From Pseudomonas sp. B21-040 (lineage in GTDB: Bacteria > Pseudomonadota > Gammaproteobacteria > Pseudomonadales > Pseudomonadaceae), in assembly GCF_024748695.1 (NCBI RefSeq), contig NZ_CP087176.1:2349501-2413500 (forward strand): 64,000 nt of DNA. Direction: 5' to 3'. The notes beneath the pieces were generated by a model. That model was not told the DNA's origin and made no database searches. It worked only from the letters and a program-made list of their open reading frames with translations. How positions within the stretch are numbered: position 1 is the first letter of the stretch; each line of letters begins with the position of its first letter. Below are positions 44,192-52,441 of the stretch, one piece after another. The translations under genes were made by a program, and so were the position numbers.

Positions 44192-45298
44192 ATGAACAGA
44201 ATCTGTCAGGTGGTTGGTCGGCTGATGTGGTTTATGGCATTGCCTCTGGCGATGCCGTTGAGCCTGGCGCAGGCCGCAGCGGTGGGCGAAGTACTGAACA
44301 CCCCGGCGATGCTGGTGCCGCAAGCAACCTCCTCGGTGCTGTTGGATCTGACCCGGGCGGGGAAGCGACTGGTAGCGGTGGGGGAGCGGGGCATCGTGCT
44401 GCTTTCCGATGACAACGGCGCAAGCTGGCGTCAGGTCGCCGTGCCGGTTTCGGTCAGCCTTACGGCGGTGCAGTTCGTCAACGCCAGCACGGGCTGGGCC
44501 GTGGGGCATGGCGGTGCAGTATTGGCCACTCGCGACGGGGGCGAACACTGGGGCGTGCAACTGGATGGCTTGCGTGCGGCGCAACTTGAGCTGGCCGCTG
44601 CCAGGGAGCAATTGCCTGCCGCCAACGACCAGGATGCAGCCGCCGCACGTGTGCAAACAGCTGAACGCTATGTCGGGGAGGGCGCTGACAAGCCGTTTCT
44701 TGCCCTGCAGTTCGTGGATGACCAACACGGCGCGATTGTCGGGGCGTACGGCTTGGCCTTTCACACCGACGATGGCGGCACCACCTGGCATTCGATCATG
44801 GGGCAAATCGACAACCCGATGGGCGCGCACTTGTCCGCTATCGCTCAACAGGGAGAACACTGGTTTTTGGCCGGCGAGCAGGGTTACCTCGCGCGCTCGG
44901 ACGATGCCGGCAAGTCATTCACTCAGCTGGAAAGCCCCTACGCGGGCAGCTTTTTCACCCTGCAATTGCGCGATGACGGCACCTTGTTGGTGGCCGGCCT
45001 GAAGGGCAATGCGTTTTCCTCCCGCGACCTGGGCGAGAGCTTCCAGCCAGCGCCCGTGTCGATGCCGGTGTCGTTCAGCGATGCAATCCGCACCGATGAT
45101 GGCCAGTTGTTGCTGGTCAATCAAACCGGCGCCTTGTTCCGCACCAACAGCCAGCCCGGTGCACTGCTCCAACCTTATGGCAAACCGCTCGGCAAGCCCG
45201 TTTCCAGTGTTGTTCAGGCCGCCGATGGCAGCCTGGTGCTGGCGGGTTTCACTGGGTTGACGCGCCTTTCGCCGTCAATCGTTACCGCTTCGGAGTGA
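44192..45298 (+). CDS. YCF48-like beta-propeller protein
   Basis: The 368-residue protein starts MNRICQVVGRLMWFMALPLA with a signal peptide ending SLAQAAA. It has repeated propeller-type motifs (LLSDDNGASWRQV, LATRDGGEHWGVQ, FHTDDGGTTWHSI, ARSDDAGKSFTQL, FSSRDLGESFQPA). YCF48-like proteins help assemble complexes; in this gene set they accompany the RND protein. An upstream in-frame start at 44126 overlaps the terminator and was not chosen. Confidence 0.88.
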   Translation: MNRICQVVGRLMWFMALPLAMPLSLAQAAAVGEVLNTPAMLVPQATSSVLLDLTRAGKRLVAVGERGIVLLSDDNGASWRQVAVPVSVSLTAVQFVNASTGWAVGHGGAVLATRDGGEHWGVQLDGLRAAQLELAAAREQLPAANDQDAAAARVQTAERYVGEGADKPFLALQFVDDQHGAIVGAYGLAFHTDDGGTTWHSIMGQIDNPMGAHLSAIAQQGEHWFLAGEQGYLARSDDAGKSFTQLESPYAGSFFTLQLRDDGTLLVAGLKGNAFSSRDLGESFQPAPVSMPVSFSDAIRTDDGQLLLVNQTGALFRTNSQPGALLQPYGKPLGKPVSSVVQAADGSLVLAGFTGLTRLSPSIVTASE

Positions 45299-45302
45299 GG
45301 TT

Positions 45303-47777
45303 ATGAAGTCTTTCGACAACGCCACGCAAAGCCTGGCGAATTTCGATCCACGCTCCGGTTCGGTGGTGGAACGCACGCTGTTCAATCACCGCCTGTGGGT
45401 GCTGCTGGTGTGTGTGCTGACAACCCTGGTATTGGGTTACCAAGCCACCCGCATTGAACTCAATGCCAGCTTCGAAAAGATGATCCCCACACAACAGCCG
45501 TACATTGCCAACTACCTTGAGCACCAGAAACAGCTCACCGGTCTAGGCAATGCCCTGCGCATTGTGGTGGCCAACCGGCAAGGCAGCATCTACGACGCCG
45601 AGTACCTGAAAACCCTGCAGGCCATGAGCGACCAACTCTACCTGCTGCCGGGTGTCGACCGGGCTTACATGAAGTCGTTATGGACACCTGCCACCCGTTG
45701 GGTCGCGGTGACCGAAGACGGCCTTGATGGCGGTCCGGTGATACCGGATGACTACAGCGGCACCGCAGCCAACCTCGATGCGTTGCGCCGCAATGTGCAA
45801 CGCTCAAATGAACTCGGTCAGCTGGTGGCGTTCGACCAGACCTCCAGCATTATTTACGTGCCGTTATTGGCAACCACCTCTGACGGCAAGGTACTTGATT
45901 ACGCGGTCCTGTCCGAACAGCTGGAGACGCTGCGCAGCACCCATCAAAGCGCAAAAATCGACATTCACATCACCGGCTTCGCGAAAAAAGTCGGCGACCT
46001 GATTGCCGGTCTGAAACAGATTCTGCTGTTCTTTGCCGTCGCGATCCTGATCACCACCGCCGTGCTGTTTTGGTACACCCGTTGCCTGCGCAGCACCGTG
46101 CTGGTGGTGTTGTGCTCGCTGGTCGCGGTGGTCTGGCAACTCGGTTTGCTGCCCTTGCTGGACTACCAACTGGACCCGTATTCCGTGCTGGTACCGTTTC
46201 TGGTGTTTGCGATTGGCATGAGCCACGGGGCGCAGAAGATGAACGGCATCATGCAAGACATCGGTCGTGGCATGCACCGGGTGGTGGCTGCGCGCTTCAC
46301 CTTTCGGCGTTTGTTCCTCGCCGGGCTGACGGCGTTGCTGTGTGATGCCGTAGGTTTTGCAGTGCTGATGCTGATCAAGATCCAGGTCATTCAAGACCTC
46401 GCGGTGATCGCCAGCATTGGCGTCGCGGTGCTGATCTTCACCAACCTGATTCTGCTGCCGGTGTTGCTCTCGTATGTCGGCGTTTCTCCCCGTGCGGCAC
46501 AACTGAGCCTCAAGAGCGAACAGGCCGAACAATCGGGTCAGGCGCGCCATGGGTTCTGGCGCTTTCTTGATCTGTTCACCCATCGTCGTTGGGCCAGCTT
46601 GTGCATCGCCATCAGCCTTGCGTTGGCGGTTGTCGGCTTTCTAGTGGGCCTGCAATTGAAAATCGGCGACCTCGACGTCGGTGCGCCGGAGCTGCGTGCG
46701 GACTCGCGCTACAACCAGGACGATGCCTTTCTGACCCGTCACTACGGTGCCAGTAGCGACCTGTTTGCGGTGATGGTGAAAACGCCAGCCAGCAGTTGTG
46801 CGCGCTACGACATCCTCGCCAAGGTCGATGCCCTGGACTGGCAGTTGCGCGCTTTGCCGGGTGTGGATTCGACCAACTCACTGGCGTTGCTGAACCGTCG
46901 CATGCTGGTCGGCCTCAGTGAAGGCAACCCGAAGTGGTACGAGCTACAGAACAACCAGGCGATGCTCAACATGATCACCGCCAGTGCGCCGCGTGGTTTG
47001 TACAACGAAGACTGCAGTCTGTTGACCCTGTACGCCTACCTCACCGACCACAAGGCCGAGACGCTGACCCGCTTGGTCGACCACGTGGAAAAATTTGCCG
47101 CCGAGAACAATACCGACGAGGTGCAGTTCCTTCTGGCCGCCGGTAACGCCGGTATCGAAGCGGCGACCAATATCGTGGTCAAACAAGCCAACCGCGAGAT
47201 GCTCGTCTGGGTCTACGGCGCGGTGATTGTGCTGTGCCTGATCACCTTCCGTTCCTGGCGCGCGACGCTCTGCGCGGTCATTCCTCTGATGCTGACGTCC
47301 ATTCTCTGCGAAGCGTTGATGGTCTGGCTGAACATGGGGGTGAAAGTCGCCACGCTGCCCGTCATCGCCTTGGGTGTCGGTATCGGTGTCGACTATGCGT
47401 TGTACGTGATGAGCATTCTACTGGGGCATTTGCGCCAGGGGGCGAGCCTGTCCGAAGCGTATTATCGCGCCCTGGTGTCCACCGGCAAAGTGGTGATGCT
47501 GACAGGTATTACCCTGGCCATTGGCGTGGCGACCTGGACGTTTTCACCCATCAAGTTCCAGGCCGATATGGGTGTGCTGCTGGCCTTCATGTTCATCTGG
47601 AACATGGTCGGTGCCTTGGTGTTGCTGCCGGCATTGGCGTACTTCCTGTTACCTGCACGCGGCGCTCCGGCCGAAGCGGTTGTACCGGGGAGTGCGACCA
47701 ACGTGGCGGGTTCTGACACGCCAGTTGTTGCGAACGTACACCACCTGCGCATCAAGGATCACTGCCATGGTCGCTAA
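45303..47777 (+). CDS. RND/MMPL-family transporter
   Basis: The 824-residue protein has one N-terminal helix (HRLWVLLVCVLTTLVLGYQA), a large periplasmic loop, six central helices, a second loop and five or six C-terminal helices (VATLPVIALGVGIGVDYALY, TFSPIKFQADMGVLLAFMF). This is the MMPL-like, hydrophobe-exporter type rather than the tripartite AcrB type; no fusion-protein or TolC gene is adjacent. With DUF1302, DUF1329 and YCF48-like proteins it probably moves a hydrophobic compound through the envelope. It overlaps the MFS gene by 11 bp. Confidence 0.92.
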   Translation: MKSFDNATQSLANFDPRSGSVVERTLFNHRLWVLLVCVLTTLVLGYQATRIELNASFEKMIPTQQPYIANYLEHQKQLTGLGNALRIVVANRQGSIYDAEYLKTLQAMSDQLYLLPGVDRAYMKSLWTPATRWVAVTEDGLDGGPVIPDDYSGTAANLDALRRNVQRSNELGQLVAFDQTSSIIYVPLLATTSDGKVLDYAVLSEQLETLRSTHQSAKIDIHITGFAKKVGDLIAGLKQILLFFAVAILITTAVLFWYTRCLRSTVLVVLCSLVAVVWQLGLLPLLDYQLDPYSVLVPFLVFAIGMSHGAQKMNGIMQDIGRGMHRVVAARFTFRRLFLAGLTALLCDAVGFAVLMLIKIQVIQDLAVIASIGVAVLIFTNLILLPVLLSYVGVSPRAAQLSLKSEQAEQSGQARHGFWRFLDLFTHRRWASLCIAISLALAVVGFLVGLQLKIGDLDVGAPELRADSRYNQDDAFLTRHYGASSDLFAVMVKTPASSCARYDILAKVDALDWQLRALPGVDSTNSLALLNRRMLVGLSEGNPKWYELQNNQAMLNMITASAPRGLYNEDCSLLTLYAYLTDHKAETLTRLVDHVEKFAAENNTDEVQFLLAAGNAGIEAATNIVVKQANREMLVWVYGAVIVLCLITFRSWRATLCAVIPLMLTSILCEALMVWLNMGVKVATLPVIALGVGIGVDYALYVMSILLGHLRQGASLSEAYYRALVSTGKVVMLTGITLAIGVATWTFSPIKFQADMGVLLAFMFIWNMVGALVLLPALAYFLLPARGAPAEAVVPGSATNVAGSDTPVVANVHHLRIKDHCHGR

Positions 47778-49017
47778 TCCTTTCGTAGAAACCCCCACCC
47801 GACAAGCCGGGTTGCCGCAATCGCTGTTGCTGTTGCTGGGAAGCTGTTTGCCTGTGCTTGGCGCCGTATTGCTCGCCCCGGTGTTGCCACGGATGCAGGC
47901 GCATTTTGCCGATGTGGCCGGCACCGCCGTGCTGGTCCCCATCGTGCTGACCCTGCCGGCATTGGTGATTGCGGTGCTGGCGCCGTTCGCCGGGCTGATC
48001 GCCGACAGGCTGGGGCGCAAACCATTGCTGCTGGCCAGTATGTTGCTGTACGTCCTCTGCGGCGTGCTGCCGCTTTGGCTCGACTCCCTGCAGGGGATCG
48101 TGCTCAGCCGTGCGGGTATCGGTTTGGCCGAGGCGGGCATCATGACCTGCTGCACCACGCTGATGGGCGACTATTACAGCGGCGCCAAACGTGAACGTTT
48201 GTTCGCCTTGCAGATGGTCGCCACCTCATTGTCCGCTGCGGTTTTTATCGCGCTGGGTGGCTTCCTTGGGCAAAACGACTGGCGTACGCCGTTTGCGTTG
48301 TACGCAGTGGGTTTGATTTTCCTGCCGCTGATGGCCTGGCAGTTGTGGGAGCCGCAGGCACGCCCACATCCGGAGCAAGCAACACAGGCGGTGCCGACAG
48401 GCAAATTTCCATGGCGCGCGCTCACACCCATGTACGTGCTCGCGCTGTTGGCAGGTTTAAGCCTGTTTATCGTGCCGGTGCAGGTCGGTTATCTCCTCAA
48501 CCTGCTGCAGGTGGATGCCCCGCAACAAATCGGTATGACCATGGGCGCCAATCAACTGGGCGTGCTCGTCGGTGCACTGAGTTTTCGTTTGTTCAGTGGG
48601 ATGCGCGGGCAGCACATGCTGCTGATCGCCTATGTACTGGCGGGCATCGGCGGATTGTTGATGTCTGACGCCTTAAGCCATGTGCAAGTCGTGGTCGCTG
48701 TGACGATCAACGGCCTGGGCATTGGCTTGATGTTGCCGACGCTGATCACCTGGATCATGGCGCAAGTCAATTTCCATCAACGCGGGCGGGCGGCGGGGTG
48801 TTTTACCGCCGCCATCTTCGCCGGCGAATTTATCAGCCCCCTGGTGGTTCTGGGCATGACCCAAGGTACCGCCACGGCGCTGCCGCGTGCCTTGGCCATT
48901 GTGGGTGGGGTGCAACTGTTAGTGGCGGTGTTGTGTCTGGCCGTGCCCCGACTCGGCGGTCTGTTGGGCGACGCGAACATTGTTGTCGGTGGCACTACCA
49001 TCGGCGACGGAAATTGA
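47767..49017 (+). CDS. MFS transporter
   Basis: The 416-residue protein begins MVANPFVETPTRQAGLPQSL and has twelve hydrophobic segments, with the MFS loop motif AGLIADRLGRKPLLL between helices 2 and 3. The subfamily is drug:H+ antiporter-like rather than AAHS. It overlaps the RND gene by 11 bp and precedes catabolic enzymes, so it may import the substrate or expel an intermediate. Confidence 0.9.
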   Translation: MVANPFVETPTRQAGLPQSLLLLLGSCLPVLGAVLLAPVLPRMQAHFADVAGTAVLVPIVLTLPALVIAVLAPFAGLIADRLGRKPLLLASMLLYVLCGVLPLWLDSLQGIVLSRAGIGLAEAGIMTCCTTLMGDYYSGAKRERLFALQMVATSLSAAVFIALGGFLGQNDWRTPFALYAVGLIFLPLMAWQLWEPQARPHPEQATQAVPTGKFPWRALTPMYVLALLAGLSLFIVPVQVGYLLNLLQVDAPQQIGMTMGANQLGVLVGALSFRLFSGMRGQHMLLIAYVLAGIGGLLMSDALSHVQVVVAVTINGLGIGLMLPTLITWIMAQVNFHQRGRAAGCFTAAIFAGEFISPLVVLGMTQGTATALPRALAIVGGVQLLVAVLCLAVPRLGGLLGDANIVVGGTTIGDGN

Positions 49018-49030
49018 ACGAGGATTCTCC

Positions 49031-49612
49031 ATGCAAGCGCTTCCTGAATTCAAACGAGTAGTCACCGGTCACGATCAACAGGGTCAGGCCATCGTCGCCA
49101 GCAATGGGCCGACGCCGAACGTGTTTCCGCTGCTGGCCGTGCCGGGCACGGTGTTTCATGAACTGTGGAACAGCAGCACCAGCCCGGCGTTACTCGACAA
49201 TGCCCGTGATCCCAGCAGCAAACCATTGCAACTCAGCCCCGGACCACAGGGCAGCGTCATTCGTGTGGTGGACATTCCGCCGGACAGTGCTCAGAACCAG
49301 GTCAGCGATGAAAACGCCGCAGCAGTATTCGCCGAAATTGGCCAATCCCACGCGGGTACCGGGCTTGGCAGTACTAGGCACAAGTTGATGCACCGCACTG
49401 AAACCCTCGACTACGGCATCGTCACCGAGGGTGAAGTGTGGCTGGTGCTGGATGAGGAAGAGGTGCACCTCAAACGCGGCGATGTGGTGGTGCAACGCGG
49501 TACCAACCACGCCTGGAGCAACCGCACCGAAGCGATGGCGCGCATGGTGTTCATCCTCCTCGACGGGCGCTTCGCTGACGAGTTGAACCGTGAACAAGGA
49601 GCCTCCGCATGA
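49031..49612 (+). CDS. Cupin-domain protein
   Basis: The 193-residue protein (MQALPEFKRVVTGHDQQGQA) has a C-terminal cupin: HRTETLDYGIVTEGEVWLVL followed by LKRGDVVVQRGTNHAWSNRT, with possible metal ligands in both motifs. It may be a dioxygenase, an isomerase or a non-catalytic binder; the sequence does not decide. It overlaps the FAH gene by 4 bp (ATGA), a strong sign of shared function. Confidence 0.82.
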   Translation: MQALPEFKRVVTGHDQQGQAIVASNGPTPNVFPLLAVPGTVFHELWNSSTSPALLDNARDPSSKPLQLSPGPQGSVIRVVDIPPDSAQNQVSDENAAAVFAEIGQSHAGTGLGSTRHKLMHRTETLDYGIVTEGEVWLVLDEEEVHLKRGDVVVQRGTNHAWSNRTEAMARMVFILLDGRFADELNREQGASA

Positions 49613-50592
49613 AACTTGCCACTCTGAAAGATGGTAGCCGTGATGGCAGACTCGTGGTGGTTTCGCGGGATTTGGCGTGGGCAGTGGATGCCGGTTCAGT
49701 GGCGCCCACCTTGCAACAGGCGATTGAGAACTGGTGCGGCGTGGAACCGCGTTTGCAGGCCTTTGCCAGCAAACTGAATGCGGGCGAAGCGGTGGATGCC
49801 TTTGCCTTTGACCCCGCTCAGGCCATGGCGCCATTGCCGCGTGCTTATCAGTGGTGCGACGGCTCGGCATTCCTCAGCCATGGTGCGCTGATGCAGAAAG
49901 CGTTCAACCTTGACCCCATTGATGGCGTCGAACACACGCCGCTGATGTACCAGGGGGCCGGCGACGACTTCATTGGCGCCCGCGACGATATCGCGCTGCC
50001 AAGCGAAAGCCAGGGCATCGACTTTGAAGGCGAGTTTGTGGTGCTGGTGGATGACGTGCCCATGGGGTGCGCCGCCGAACAGGCGCTGCAACACATCAAG
50101 TTGATTTTGCAAATCAATGACGTCAGTTTGCGCGCCCTGGCCCCACGGGAAATGCACACAGGGTTTGGATTTTTGCAGGCCAAACCCTCATCCAGCTTTG
50201 CCCCGCTGGCGATCACGCCGGACGAACTGGGTGATGCCTGGCGTGACGGACGTGTGCATTTGCCACTGCAGGTGCACTGGAATGGTCAATGGTTTGGTCA
50301 TCCTCACGGCGGGCAGATGAACTTCAGTTTTGGCCAGTTGATCGCCCATGCTGCTCTGACCCGCAGGTTGGGCGCGGGCACGCTGATTGGCTCCGGCACG
50401 GTCTCCAATGCCGAACGCAGTGTGGGTTCAGCCTGCATCGCCGAGCGTCGAGCGATTGAAATGATCGAGCAGGGTGTCGCGCAAACCGGCTTCATGCGTT
50501 TTGGTGACCGCGTGCACATGGATGTTCAGGGTAGCGACGGCCAGTCGTTGTTCGGTGCTATCGATCAACGTGTTGTTCAGGCTCAGGACTGA
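49609..50592 (+). CDS. Fumarylacetoacetate hydrolase (FAH) family protein
   Basis: The 327-residue protein shows the FAH metal site in SQGIDFEGEFVVLVDDVPMG (about residues 135-154) and the C-terminal motif AGTLIGSGTVSNAERSVGSA. Family members hydrolyse C-C bonds in beta-diketo acids, decarboxylate or hydrate ring-fission products. Coupled to the cupin gene upstream and 10 bp before the epimerase gene, it probably acts on a ring-fission product. Confidence 0.9.
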   Translation: MKLATLKDGSRDGRLVVVSRDLAWAVDAGSVAPTLQQAIENWCGVEPRLQAFASKLNAGEAVDAFAFDPAQAMAPLPRAYQWCDGSAFLSHGALMQKAFNLDPIDGVEHTPLMYQGAGDDFIGARDDIALPSESQGIDFEGEFVVLVDDVPMGCAAEQALQHIKLILQINDVSLRALAPREMHTGFGFLQAKPSSSFAPLAITPDELGDAWRDGRVHLPLQVHWNGQWFGHPHGGQMNFSFGQLIAHAALTRRLGAGTLIGSGTVSNAERSVGSACIAERRAIEMIEQGVAQTGFMRFGDRVHMDVQGSDGQSLFGAIDQRVVQAQD

Positions 50593-50602
50593 GGAGCGGC
50601 AC

Positions 50603-51607
50603 ATGCGAGTATTGATTACCGGTGCCAATGGTTTTGTGGGGCGTGAATTGGTGCGTTGCCTGCTGGCGCGGGGCAGCTTGCGCAGTCGGGTCATCGACTC
50701 ATTGTTGGTGCTCGATACCGACCTGCAAGGCTTGCCGGAGGACCCGCGTTTGCGCCGTCATTACGGCAGCATTACCGATGTGGCCTTGATGCGCCGGGTG
50801 TTGGCCGACGGCATTGATGTGGTGTTCCATCTGGTCAGTATCCCTGGTGGCGCCGCCGAAGAGAAATTCGAACTGGGTTACCAGGTCAACCTGTTGGCCA
50901 GCCTGGAATTGCTCAACCAATTGCGCAATAAAGCGTTGCCGCCGGTGCTGGTGTACGCCAGCAGTGTGGCGGTGTACGGCGGCCATTTGCCGGCGAAAAT
51001 GACCGAGCTGGCCGAGCTGCGTCCGCAATTGTCTTATGGCACGCACAAAGCCATGGTCGAAAGCGCCATTATCGACCTGGGCCGGCGTGGGGAAGTGGAC
51101 GGCCGCGTGCTACGCCTGCCGGGCATCGTTGCCCGCCCGCGTGAACCCAATGGCTTGCGCTCGGCATTCATGAGCGATTTGTTGCGGGCATTTGCCGAAG
51201 GTGAATTCTATTGCTGCCCGGTATCTCCAGAGGCGACGGCATGGTGGATGTCAGCCCGTTGTTGCGTGAACAACCTGATCCACGCTGCAGAACTGGATAG
51301 CGGCTTGCATGGGGCGCAACGGGTGTGGCAGTTACCGGTATTGCATTTGTCGATTGCCCAGGTGGTGGACGCATTGGCGGCGAGTTATGGGCAGGAACGT
51401 CGCAGCCTGATCAGCTATGTCGCCGACATCCAGCTGGAAGCGCTGTTCGGGCGCATGCCGCCACTGAAAACTCCGCAAGCGCGTGCCGCCGGTTTCAGCC
51501 ATGACGGCAACGCTGCCACGCTGATCCGCAACGCCCTGAATCCCGCCACCCCACGCCACTTGTCGCTCACTGGAGACACGATTCATGTCGCAGCCAATCA
51601 AGCCTAA
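50603..51607 (+). CDS. NAD-dependent epimerase/dehydratase (extended SDR)
   Basis: The 334-residue protein starts MRVLITGANGFVGRELVRCL (GxxGxxG NAD site) and has the SDR catalytic set S120 or S121, Y145 and K149 (VYASSVAVYGG, SYGTHKAMVE). It resembles D-erythronate dehydrogenase-type proteins (DenD). Behind GAGGAG, with a 23-bp overlap with the next gene. It probably oxidises or reduces a hydroxyl in a pathway intermediate. Confidence 0.88.
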   Translation: MRVLITGANGFVGRELVRCLLARGSLRSRVIDSLLVLDTDLQGLPEDPRLRRHYGSITDVALMRRVLADGIDVVFHLVSIPGGAAEEKFELGYQVNLLASLELLNQLRNKALPPVLVYASSVAVYGGHLPAKMTELAELRPQLSYGTHKAMVESAIIDLGRRGEVDGRVLRLPGIVARPREPNGLRSAFMSDLLRAFAEGEFYCCPVSPEATAWWMSARCCVNNLIHAAELDSGLHGAQRVWQLPVLHLSIAQVVDALAASYGQERRSLISYVADIQLEALFGRMPPLKTPQARAAGFSHDGNAATLIRNALNPATPRHLSLTGDTIHVAANQA

Positions 51608-52379
51608 ACGTCGTCTTGTGGACCTCTCGGTCACCCTCGACAACAACCCCTACACGGACCCACCACCGTTGTTGCCGAAAATTGACTACATGGATCACCA
51701 GCAAGGTTGGCCGGAGATGGCGGCAATGTTCCCGGGGTTGCAACTCGATCAGATGCCAGGCAATGAATCCTGGGCAGCCGAACGGCTGCACATCACCACC
51801 CACAGTGGAACGCACATGGATGCGCCCTGGCATTACGCCTCGACCACTGATGGCGGTCAGCCTGCGTTTGGCATCGACGAGTTGCCGCTGGATTGGTGCC
51901 TGCAACCGGGGGTGAAGCTGGACTTTCGGCACATGGCGGACGGGCATGTGGTGACCGCCGATGAGATCGAAGCCGAGCTGGCCCGAATTGGCCATGAATT
52001 GCAGCCGCTGGACATTGTGCTGATCAACACCCGTGCCGGCGCAATATTTGGTCAACCGGGTTACCTCGATGCGGGTGTCGGAATTGGCCGTGAAGCCACC
52101 TTGTATTTACTGGAGCGCGGTGTGCGTGTTGTGGGCACCGATGCCTGGAGTTGGGACGCACCGTTCAAGTACACCCGCGAGCGTTTTGCCGCTGACGGAG
52201 ATGCTTCCATTATTTGGGAGGGGCACAAAGCCGGTCGCGATATCGGTTATGGGCAAATGGAAAAGCTCGCCAACCTTGAAACCTTGCCTGCCAGCGGGTT
52301 CGTGGTGTCGTGTTTCCCCTACAAGATCAAGCACGCGTCGGCGGGGTTTGTTCGGGCGGTGGCGATATTCGAAGAATAA
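51585..52379 (+). CDS. Cyclase/kynurenine formamidase-family metal hydrolase
   Basis: The 264-residue protein has the family signature H73-x3-H77-x-D79-x3-H83 (TTHSGTHMDAPWHYAS), which binds a divalent metal. Members hydrolyse amides, lactones or cyclic acids such as isatin and formylkynurenine. Its ATG lies 23 bp inside the epimerase gene, so translation is coupled. It ends the compact part of the array. Confidence 0.88.
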   Translation: MSQPIKPKRRLVDLSVTLDNNPYTDPPPLLPKIDYMDHQQGWPEMAAMFPGLQLDQMPGNESWAAERLHITTHSGTHMDAPWHYASTTDGGQPAFGIDELPLDWCLQPGVKLDFRHMADGHVVTADEIEAELARIGHELQPLDIVLINTRAGAIFGQPGYLDAGVGIGREATLYLLERGVRVVGTDAWSWDAPFKYTRERFAADGDASIIWEGHKAGRDIGYGQMEKLANLETLPASGFVVSCFPYKIKHASAGFVRAVAIFEE

Positions 52380-52441
52380 GCACCGCGCCGGGCACCTATC
52401 AAAATCCATGGTCTTCGATTAATCACAATAAGAGAGACAAC

